Assembly (NCBI GenBank): GCA_014730295.1
Contig: WJIN01000031.1
Coordinates: 1 to 19,503 of the forward strand
Source: Promethearchaeota archaeon
Lineage (GTDB): Archaea; Asgardarchaeota; Lokiarchaeia; Sigynarchaeales; SOKP01
Reading direction: 5' to 3'
Length of the DNA: 19,503 nt
Shown here: positions 14,206-19,503 of the stretch, piece after piece
Layout: every line of letters starts with the position of its first letter
How positions within the stretch are numbered: position 1 is the first letter of the stretch
The notes under the pieces: generated by a model
What the model saw: only the letters and a program-made list of their open reading frames with translations
The model's database searches: none
What the model was told of the DNA's origin: nothing
Made by a program: the position numbers and the translations under genes

Positions 14206-14886
14206 ATGAAAAATCAACAAGAACAGAATAAGAGAAAAATTTTGGGAACATTGGAAGATTATCCATTTGGATTAACTATCAAAGAACTTTCGGAAAAAAC
14301 AGAATTTCACAGAAATACAATTTCGAAGTATATGAGTATTTGTGAAGCTGAAGATTTAGTAGATAAGAAAGAAATCGCCGCAGCGAGTGTATATTTTACA
14401 AAAAAGCGAAAATATCTCAGAAAAGAGTTGGTAGTTTCCTTTATTAAGGCACTACTTTATGGATTGAAACAAAAAAAACCAAATCAAGAGGAAAAGTATA
14501 AGGAGATTGGTCATATTATAACAAAAGAATTCCAATTTCCCATTGGTAACACACATGCCGAGGTTTTTAAGAAAGCAAAAAATAGCAAAGAGATTATCCC
14601 AAAGTTAAAACTATTTCGATATTTCTACAACTCGTTCGATTTCTTTCAAGATGATTTAGAAATATCTATTGTCGAGTTGAATAATCATAAAATCACCTTC
14701 AGGTTGGAGAATTCCGAATTTTTAGAGCCCTCTGGAAAATATCTCTATTTCTTCTTCATCGCATGTGGCATTACAGAAGGTATTTATTTACAAAATTTAA
14801 ACATGAAAGTGGATTGTTCTATCGAGAATGTATCCAGTTCGGAGGACAAAAATAGATACATAGATATTTTCCTAAAGGCATTTTGA
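14206..14886 (+). CDS. Winged-helix transcriptional regulator with C-terminal sensor-like domain
   Basis: A 226-residue protein. Residues 5-70 are a winged helix-turn-helix: KRKILGTLEDYP, then LTIKELSEKTEFHRNTISKY with the recognition helix near 35-45, and a wing around SVYFTKKRK. Residues 72-226 form a mixed alpha/beta domain ending in a helix-strand pattern (YFFFIACGITEGIYLQ, then VDCSIENVSS). This recalls small ligand- or heme-binding output domains found behind archaeal winged helices, such as V4R or methanogen output types, but no signature is strong enough to name it. The start ATG 14206 overlaps an out-of-frame ATG five bases upstream that stops after two codons. A palindrome lies 34 bases before the start. 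It faces away from the radical SAM gene, which may be its target, and converges on the TrmB-like regulator. The inducer is unknown. Confidence 0.7.
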   Translation: MKNQQEQNKRKILGTLEDYPFGLTIKELSEKTEFHRNTISKYMSICEAEDLVDKKEIAAASVYFTKKRKYLRKELVVSFIKALLYGLKQKKPNQEEKYKEIGHIITKEFQFPIGNTHAEVFKKAKNSKEIIPKLKLFRYFYNSFDFFQDDLEISIVELNNHKITFRLENSEFLEPSGKYLYFFFIACGITEGIYLQNLNMKVDCSIENVSSSEDKNRYIDIFLKAF

Positions 14887-14900
14887 ATATTGAAAACTTC

Positions 14901-14936
14901 AAAGAGATGTTAATCTTGAATGAGAATTATCTCTTT
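14901..14936. terminator. Inverted repeat between convergent regulators
   Basis: AAAGAGAT (14901-14908) and ATCTCTTT (14929-14936) are perfect eight-base reverse complements with a 20-base loop, in the 80-base gap between two convergent genes. On the plus side a T-rich run (14953-14970) follows the stem. It may end transcription from one or both sides. The long loop makes it a weak hairpin. Confidence 0.35.
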
Positions 14937-14966
14937 TGCACTAAATTAGGTATTTTAATAATTTTT

Positions 14967-15866
14967 TTAACTTAAATCTAAAGCTTCGAAAGTCCATACA
15001 CTTAAAAATTTATCGCGTAATTTATCTGCAAGTTTTGGATCTACAACATTCATGCATGTAAATATCTGATAAGGTTTTAAAGGATTTTTCAATTTAAAAA
15101 GTATACGTTTTTTATCAATAATATCAAAATTGAACGACATAAAATGGTAAGTATATTTCATATTGAAATTAGGTAATTCCACTGAAAGACCATAAAGGTG
15201 ATCTTGGAGGTATCTTAGTTCTTCAAAGACCGATTTGCACTTCGTTTTTTGTTCTTCGTTTAGGGGACGATCATCATATTCAAAACTCCATAGATCTCTA
15301 ACCTTCACACCTCGATCCACAGCTTCTTTCAATGGTGTGTAAATTAATGACGCATGAGGAATAATTTTTAAGGTACTTTTATTGATAAATTCATTGAAGA
15401 TAATCTCTTCTTTTGCTTCGTTTATGTATTTTGCATACAATGTTAAGATTGATTTTGTACCGAATTTAGTTGACCAGAATATCTTGGATTGTTCTTTCCT
15501 TATTTGAATTTCTGATTTATAAAGATCGTGCTCTAATTTTTTTGCCCTTTCATATAAAAAACTCATTTTGCGCCTATTTTCTTTTTTATGGAAATTTATC
15601 AAATTCTCAAGAGCTTTGTTTAGATTTATAGCGGTAAATTTCTTTGGTCGTGCTTCAATAATATCAATAAACCCTTTTAGATTCAATTCTTCTAATACTT
15701 CATAAATTCTTCCACTTGGAACTCCAGAGTCCTTGGAAATCTCACGAGCCGTAGGAGGGTTCGATTTTGAGGCAGTTAGAAGTGAAATGTAGACATTGAT
15801 CTCATAATTAGAAAGGTTTGCTTCATTGAGAAATATTTTCAAATCTTCAAGTAAATCATAGGACAT
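14967..15866 (-). CDS. TrmB-family transcriptional regulator
   Basis: A 299-residue regulator. Residues 8-80 are the TrmB winged helix: NLSNYEINVYISLL opens it, TAREISKDSGVPSGRIYEVLEEL is the helix-turn-helix with the SGRIYEVL recognition helix, and KGFIDII-x-RPKKFTAI is the wing. A coiled-coil linker of about 40 residues (82-125) follows, then a C-terminal domain of about 170 residues with the pattern seen behind many TrmB helices (EIIFNEFI, then LKEAVDRGVKVRDLWSF), similar to phospholipase-D-like effector domains but without their catalytic HxK motif. Classical TrmB senses sugars; this effector domain suggests another ligand. The gene is divergent from the iron-sulfur protein at 15979 across 112 bases, so that redox gene is a likely target. 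ATG 15866 has TATA-like bases about 20-35 upstream. Confidence 0.85.
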   Translation of the reverse strand: MSYDLLEDLKIFLNEANLSNYEINVYISLLTASKSNPPTAREISKDSGVPSGRIYEVLEELNLKGFIDIIEARPKKFTAINLNKALENLINFHKKENRRKMSFLYERAKKLEHDLYKSEIQIRKEQSKIFWSTKFGTKSILTLYAKYINEAKEEIIFNEFINKSTLKIIPHASLIYTPLKEAVDRGVKVRDLWSFEYDDRPLNEEQKTKCKSVFEELRYLQDHLYGLSVELPNFNMKYTYHFMSFNFDIIDKKRILFKLKNPLKPYQIFTCMNVVDPKLADKLRDKFLSVWTFEALDLS

Positions 15867-15942
15867 TATTAATAGAATATATTAGCCCACCTTAAAAATG
15901 GTAGCATAAAACTCATTTCAACTTGTAAATGATCGATTATGA

Positions 15943-15950
15943 TTTAAAAG
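15943..15950 (+). promoter_or_regulatory. TATA-box candidate for the CICR/CNCC ferredoxin gene
   Basis: TTTAAAAG lies about 30 bases before ATG 15979, so transcription would begin some five to ten bases ahead of the start. It sits in the 112-base divergent gap shared with the TrmB-like gene. A single TTGTAAA lies at 15923-15929. Confidence 0.35.
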
Positions 15951-15978
15951 TTACTTAGATATTTTTATAATAAAAAAT

Positions 15979-17079
15979 ATGGATGTGATAAATATTTCTG
16001 AAATTTATAAGGAATTAAGATCTCATCTGGATAAATTACCCTCTGGTTATCCCAAAACAGAATCTAAAGTTGAAATTGAGATTTTAAAAGAATTATTTAC
16101 TCCAGAAGAAGCTTATATTGCTACAAAGCTTTCCTTTTTTCCTCAAAAGATAAAGCAATTGTTTCGTAAATTAGATAAAAACACACTTGTTCTTAATGAT
16201 TTGGAGAGAACCTTGGATCGGATGTCTGAAAAAGGATTAATTATGATAAGTGAAAATAATGGAGAGAGGATGTATTCAAACCTTATGTTTCTCGTAGGAT
16301 TCTATGAATATCAACTTGGTCGATTAAATCCAACCTTAGTGTCCAATATTTTTCAGTATTTCGAAGAAGCATTTTTTAAGAGAGAATATAATTTAACAGG
16401 CATTCCACAATTAAGAACTATTCCAGTAGATAAGTCAATCTCCTCAAATCTGGCTGTAGCAACTTATTATAGGTTAAGAACTTTTATTGAAAATGCCTCC
16501 ACAATTGGAATAATGGATTGTATATGTAGGATTGCTCATGATATAATCAATGATCCTTGTAAAAAGACGGATTTAAGAGAAACCTGTATGACTTTCGGAA
16601 CTGCTGCAAAAATATATAAAGAAAAAGGACTCGCGAGAATTATAACTAAAAGTGAAGCCTATGAACTAGCGGATAAATTTGAAGAAGAAGGGTTAGTAGT
16701 GTCACCGTCTAATTCACAAAAGCCTTTCGTAGTATGCAATTGCTGTGGATGTTGTTGCGAGATAATATCGAATCAGAAAAAATTTGAAAAACCCTCCCAA
16801 TATTTTGCTACAAATTTTTATGCATTAGTGGATGAGAAAGTATGCTCGGGATGCAGTGTTTGTGTTGATTCATGTAATATTGGAGCAATTCAAATATATA
16901 ATAATATAAGTAAAATCAATCTTGGCAAATGTATTGGCTGCGGAATTTGTGTAACAAGATGTCCAGAAAATGCTATTTCACTAAATAGAAAAGATAAGGA
17001 ATTAATTCCACCAAAGAATACTTTAGAAACATATATGAACATTATGAATGAAAAGAACAAGATTAAAAATGAATCATAA
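15979..17079 (+). CDS. Iron-sulfur protein with CICR and CNCCGCCC motifs and a 2x[4Fe-4S] ferredoxin domain
   Basis: This 366-residue soluble protein combines an N-terminal winged-helix-like region (about 30-105: EIEILKELFTPEEAYIA and LERTLDRMSEKGLI), a middle region, and a C-terminal ferredoxin. The middle has CICR (181-184), then C194 and C203, which could hold a further cluster or metal, followed by the striking CNCCGCCC (253-260). The ferredoxin domain binds two [4Fe-4S] clusters: C289/C292/C295/C299 (CSGCSVCVDSCN, with Asn in place of the usual Pro) and C318/C321/C324/C328 (CIGCGICVTRCP). I recognise a widespread but uncharacterised family with this exact layout in anaerobic bacteria and archaea, probably an electron carrier or redox sensor. 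It is followed 19 bases later by the 81-residue gene with a strong ribosome site, so the two are probably one transcript. The divergent TrmB-like gene may regulate it. Confidence 0.87.
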   Translation: MDVINISEIYKELRSHLDKLPSGYPKTESKVEIEILKELFTPEEAYIATKLSFFPQKIKQLFRKLDKNTLVLNDLERTLDRMSEKGLIMISENNGERMYSNLMFLVGFYEYQLGRLNPTLVSNIFQYFEEAFFKREYNLTGIPQLRTIPVDKSISSNLAVATYYRLRTFIENASTIGIMDCICRIAHDIINDPCKKTDLRETCMTFGTAAKIYKEKGLARIITKSEAYELADKFEEEGLVVSPSNSQKPFVVCNCCGCCCEIISNQKKFEKPSQYFATNFYALVDEKVCSGCSVCVDSCNIGAIQIYNNISKINLGKCIGCGICVTRCPENAISLNRKDKELIPPKNTLETYMNIMNEKNKIKNES

Positions 17080-17082
17080 AAA

Positions 17083-17087
17083 GGAGG
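17083..17087 (+). promoter_or_regulatory. Strong Shine-Dalgarno site (GGAGG)
   Basis: GGAGG lies 11 bases before ATG 17099, and is one of the few full Shine-Dalgarno sequences in the window. It fixes the start of the 81-residue gene and fits an internal cistron that cannot be leaderless. Confidence 0.6.
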
Positions 17088-17098
17088 AATAAGAAAAT

Positions 17099-17344
17099 AT
17101 GGAAATTAACGAGGAATTAAAACAAAATTTGATGGAGAGAATGGATTATTCTACGGAAGAATTAGATACCTTCTTAAGTAATCTACGTAATAAGAAACTT
17201 CTTGCAAAATCTCTTAAATTATTAAGGAAAACGATTATTTTCGATAGAGCCAGTTGTTTTGACGTTGGCTTAAAATGTGGCGGATGGGGCCAAATAATTA
17301 TGAAAATCCCTGTTGTTGATCGGGAGACAATAAAAAATGTCTGA
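17099..17344 (+). CDS. Small protein of unknown function, partner of the ferredoxin gene
   Basis: An 81-residue, mostly helical, charged protein without signal peptide or membrane helix. The N-terminal two thirds (MERMDYSTEELDTFLSNLR, then KKLLAKSLKLL) look like two or three amphipathic helices. The last third has Cys53, Cys60 and a Gly-rich turn (LKCGGWGQ) before a hydrophobic strand (IIMKIPVV). I do not recognise the family. It follows the CICR/CNCC ferredoxin by 19 bases and has GGAGG at a good distance, so it is very likely real and made together with it. Two cysteines near a Gly-rich turn could join in metal or disulfide chemistry, but that is speculation. Confidence 0.7.
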   Translation: MEINEELKQNLMERMDYSTEELDTFLSNLRNKKLLAKSLKLLRKTIIFDRASCFDVGLKCGGWGQIIMKIPVVDRETIKNV

Positions 17345-17413
17345 TACAGAGAGATTTTTAAAAATTGAGAACAAAATTATTTGAGAATTTAAATAGATTT
17401 CTAAAAAGAGTAA

Positions 17414-17431
17414 GCCTTATTTAAATCAAGG
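17414..17431 (+). promoter_or_regulatory. TATA-like box within a CCTT/AAGG dyad, before the 17479 gene
   Basis: CCTT (17415-17418) and AAGG (17428-17431) flank the A/T stretch ATTTAAATC, a plausible TATA box about 55 bases before ATG 17479. The arrangement resembles the framed TATA box of the Hsp20 operon but with different arms. It is weak evidence for a separate promoter and regulator site. Confidence 0.25.
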
Positions 17432-17478
17432 TTATATGTAGTATTAATCTTAATTACATTTAGACAGAGTAATAGTTT

Positions 17479-17988
17479 ATGCTTATAGATAACCTCAATA
17501 AAGAAGAACTCAAGAATCTCTTGGTAAAAAATTGGATGAGCCATGACGGCTCGTGGTTTTTAAATACCTTTCTTCGAGTTGGCATAAAAGAAGCCAACAA
17601 AATTAATAAAGGAGCTATAAAGATGTTAGCCTCATTAGAAATTGCCAGAATAAAAAGATTATCCGAATTTAATGATAAGCAGATTAATAATTACCAGGAA
17701 TTAACGGATTTTATGAAAACCACATACAGCGTCCTGAAAGGAGATTTTATGGACTTTACTATCTCTTTCCTTGGTAAAAATCGGTTTCATTGGGAAATGG
17801 GCAAATGTTTCGCATTCGAGGGAATGAAAAGGCTTGGAATTGAAAATGAATATGAATGTGGGGTGATTTACCGGGTAAGCTGTTGGTTAAACGAACTTGG
17901 AATTAAACATAAGATTGTTCCGAAAATTAAACACTGCCTTTTAAACTCACAGAACCAGTGTAGTGGCGATATAATTGTAGAATTTTGA
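17479..17988 (+). CDS. DUF6125 / ATC-hydrolase-like cysteine-bearing protein
   Basis: A 169-residue soluble protein. The N-terminal part has KNWMSHDGSWF (17-27), a following GIKEANKIN helix and ASLEIARIKRL, a pattern I associate with DUF6125 and L-2-amino-thiazoline-4-carboxylic acid hydrolase-like proteins. The C-terminal part has five cysteines (C110, C127, C135, C153, C161) in a layout like the small V4R-type domain: C-x16-C-x7-C, then HC-x7-CSGDIIV at the end. This could bind a metal or a small ligand. No enzyme activity can be assigned from the sequence. It lies between the ferredoxin pair and the polyferredoxin in the same direction but with gaps of 134 and 193 bases and its own TATA-like box, so it is probably a separate transcript. 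Family assignment is tentative. Confidence 0.65.
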   Translation: MLIDNLNKEELKNLLVKNWMSHDGSWFLNTFLRVGIKEANKINKGAIKMLASLEIARIKRLSEFNDKQINNYQELTDFMKTTYSVLKGDFMDFTISFLGKNRFHWEMGKCFAFEGMKRLGIENEYECGVIYRVSCWLNELGIKHKIVPKIKHCLLNSQNQCSGDIIVEF

Positions 17989-18181
17989 AGTGATAACTTA
18001 TTTAAGTATAATTTTCCTTTACTAGTTTTTAAATAGGATACAACATCGGTATCTTTTATCTCGGAGAATTCTGGGTTTAATAATTTTAAATAAGAAAAAG
18101 ACTTTTTTAAGCTATTTTATTCAATAGTTAAAAATAAGTAAAAGTGTATCATTAACTACATAGCACTAAAAATTATTCGAA

Positions 18182-19270
18182 GTGATTAAGATTAGTCAAG
18201 CTACTTCTGATAAAGAATCTCCAGAAGAGGAAGAGGAGATTAAAAAACAACTTGGGATGGAACCCAATAAGCTTATTTTATCATGGAAATTTAAAGATGT
18301 GGATAAAAAATTAACATATGACATAGAAAAATGTATTGGATGCAGTTTATGTAAGGAAGTATGTCCCGTAGATGCGATTGAACTCGGACCAGTTCCCGAA
18401 ATCGCCCAAGGGCTTTTGGATGAGTCTAATCCAAAAATTATGATTGACCACGAGAAATGCTGTTATTGTATGCTCTGTGCGATCGTATGCCCGAATGATG
18501 CATTTCACGAGCATATCCAACCAGAAGGTAAGATCGACATGAATCAATTCCCGCGTCTTGGCAAATTCTATAAAATCGATGAGAAAAAATGTATCGAAGA
18601 TGAGTCAAATGAAATATGTCAACTCTGTGTTAATTCTCGTGAGAGAAATAATGTTAAGGCATATCATAAGATTCAGCAAAAATGCCCCACTCAATGTTTT
18701 CAAATAGAATCTCCCATTTCTGGAGAAGTTATCCTAAAGGAGCATATGCTCTACAAATGCGACCCCTCTGGATGTAAAGCTTGTGTAAATATTTGTCCCG
18801 TAGAATCTTTCTTTATCCCTCAAACTGCGGAGGATGTTAAAAAATATGGGAAAATTGCGTGCAACGAGGACGAATGCTTTTATTGTGGGGCGTGTGTAAA
18901 TTCCTGTCCCGATGATTTAATTATTGTTGATAGGAAGAGTGTCGAAATTTTAGACCCAAAAACACCTGGTAATTATCCCTGGATTGAAGCATGGACGAAA
19001 CATATCAAAGAAATCATTAGAGAACGAATTATCAAAGGAAAACCTCCAATTCACATTCCCTTATTGGAGGAAAAGGTCGAAAAAGAAGTTAAAAAGGTTG
19101 AAGAAAAGATACCGCAAATCTCAGAAGAAGAAAAAAAACAACTCAGAGATATTAATAACAAGATACAAGAGCTTTTAAAAAATAAAAAGGTACGATATTG
19201 GATTAAAGATGGAAAAGCTGACAAAGTAGCCGCCGAATTAGATAAAGCTCTTGGTAAAACGACTGCATAA
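18182..19270 (+). CDS. FwdF-like polyferredoxin
   Basis: This 362-residue electron carrier has at least four [4Fe-4S] sites: C51/54/57/61 (CIGCSLCKEVCP), C93/96/99/103 (CYCMLCAIVCP region), C193/198/201/205 (wider, C-x4-C-x2-C-x3-CP), and C232/235/238/242 (CFYCGACVNSCP). A fifth, irregular set (C137, C146, C149, C168, C172) may hold another cluster. The stretch LTYDIEKCIGC, then DAIELGPVPEIAQG, then IDHEKC closely resembles FwdF/FmdF, the polyferredoxin of formylmethanofuran dehydrogenase. The order of four or five sites is shorter than methanogen FwdF. About 110 C-terminal residues follow, with a Lys/Glu coiled coil (about 296-335). The GTG start at 18182 has no ribosome site; ATG 18257 in the same frame is a possible alternative and keeps all clusters. 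Other Fwd subunits are not in the window. Confidence 0.87.
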   Translation: MIKISQATSDKESPEEEEEIKKQLGMEPNKLILSWKFKDVDKKLTYDIEKCIGCSLCKEVCPVDAIELGPVPEIAQGLLDESNPKIMIDHEKCCYCMLCAIVCPNDAFHEHIQPEGKIDMNQFPRLGKFYKIDEKKCIEDESNEICQLCVNSRERNNVKAYHKIQQKCPTQCFQIESPISGEVILKEHMLYKCDPSGCKACVNICPVESFFIPQTAEDVKKYGKIACNEDECFYCGACVNSCPDDLIIVDRKSVEILDPKTPGNYPWIEAWTKHIKEIIRERIIKGKPPIHIPLLEEKVEKEVKKVEEKIPQISEEEKKQLRDINNKIQELLKNKKVRYWIKDGKADKVAAELDKALGKTTA

Positions 19271-19503
19271 ACAAGATCAGTTCAAACTTTTTAAAAATAA
19301 TTGATTAAATAAGGTTAAAAACAAAAAAATTAAAAAAATCCCAAATAAAATTAGGATTTACCATGCATTTTTAAGAGTGCACGTCTCTGTGGACCTCAAC
19401 ACGTTCGTGAATCGGTATTAGGTGGTACTACATGCAGCAGCATATTTAGAGTGAGTCATTTTCAAAAATTTATTTGGACTCAACTGATATCGCTGCGGTT
19501 TGA
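19271..19503. other. Gene-free tail with a G+C-rich patch
   Basis: The first 110 bases are very A-rich. An inverted repeat AAATCC (19336-19341) / GGATTT (19354-19359) is followed, on the minus strand, by long T runs, so it would terminate a minus-strand transcript. Bases 19381-19440 are 50% G+C (30 of 60) and contain small dyads such as ATGC-AGCA-GCAT (19432-19443). A minus-strand frame of 27 residues runs in from the right edge to a stop at 19418-19420, and a plus-strand frame is open to the edge without a start. The patch may be a structured RNA, a gene end, or a junction. I cannot decide. Confidence 0.3.
19336..19359 (-). terminator. Terminator candidate for a minus-strand transcript
   Basis: AAATCC / GGATTT form a six-base stem with a 12-base loop. 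Read on the minus strand it is followed by TTTTTTT-AA-TTTTTTT, a good archaeal termination tract. It implies a transcript arriving from the right, for instance from the G+C-rich patch or beyond the window. Confidence 0.35.

Noticed and set aside
17989..18181. Riboswitch or attenuator before the polyferredoxin
   Set aside because: Only a weak AAAAAGACTTTTT dyad near 18093-18105 is seen, without an aptamer-like structure.
18182..19270. Inferring a formylmethanofuran dehydrogenase operon
   Set aside because: Only the FwdF-like protein is here; no FwdA, B, C, D or G genes are in the window.
19371..19503. SRP RNA, tRNA or rRNA in the G+C-rich tail
   Set aside because: None of the expected conserved loops, T-arm or acceptor pairing could be found by eye.

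Overview
The window is an AT-rich chromosomal segment of an archaeon, most likely an Asgard (Lokiarchaeia-like) lineage. The evidence is a Cdc48/VAT-type double AAA+ ATPase, an Hsp20, a Phr-like ArsR regulator, a TrmB regulator, an FwdF-like polyferredoxin, a HEAT/leucine-rich-repeat protein of the kind abundant in Asgard genomes, TATA-like boxes 20-35 bases before many starts, and few strong Shine-Dalgarno sites. The Asgard placement is an inference, at about 0.6.

Layout. Bases 1-150 are about 50% G+C and hold a headless zinc-ribbon reading frame on the minus strand. They abut a histidine-kinase ATPase domain that has also lost its front end, so a rearrangement or assembly junction probably lies near base 145. 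Bases 629-3304 hold a solitary Eco57I/TaqI-type adenine DNA methyltransferase and a DUF599-like membrane protein. A four-helix membrane protein with a cytosolic zinc ribbon lies at 3362-4609 on the minus strand. A 397-base regulatory gap follows.

The centre of interest is 5007-9427: Hsp20, Cdc48 ending in an HbYX-type Leu-Tyr-Arg tail, a Phr-like heat-shock repressor, and a small HExxH metalloprotease, all on the plus strand with short gaps. The gap upstream holds a TATA box framed by one inverted repeat, a perfect TTGTAAA-N7-TTTACAA palindrome just downstream, and more TTGTAAA half-sites. In Pyrococcus, Phr represses the unlinked hsp20/AAA+ ATPase genes. Here regulator, chaperone, unfoldase and a protease appear to form one self-regulated protein-quality-control locus.

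Bases 9459-13982 are three minus-strand genes: a HEAT/LRR protein, a haloalkane-dehalogenase-like alpha/beta hydrolase with an intact Asp-Asp-His triad and halide-binding Asn/Trp, and a B12-binding-type radical SAM enzyme. A winged-helix regulator (14206) and a TrmB-like regulator (14967, minus) follow. Bases 15979-19270 are a redox block: an iron-sulfur ferredoxin with CICR and CNCCGCCC motifs, an 81-residue partner, a cysteine-bearing DUF6125/ATC-hydrolase-like protein, and an FwdF-like polyferredoxin. The last 130 bases include a G+C-rich patch with no clear gene. No tRNA, rRNA, CRISPR array or transposase was recognised.
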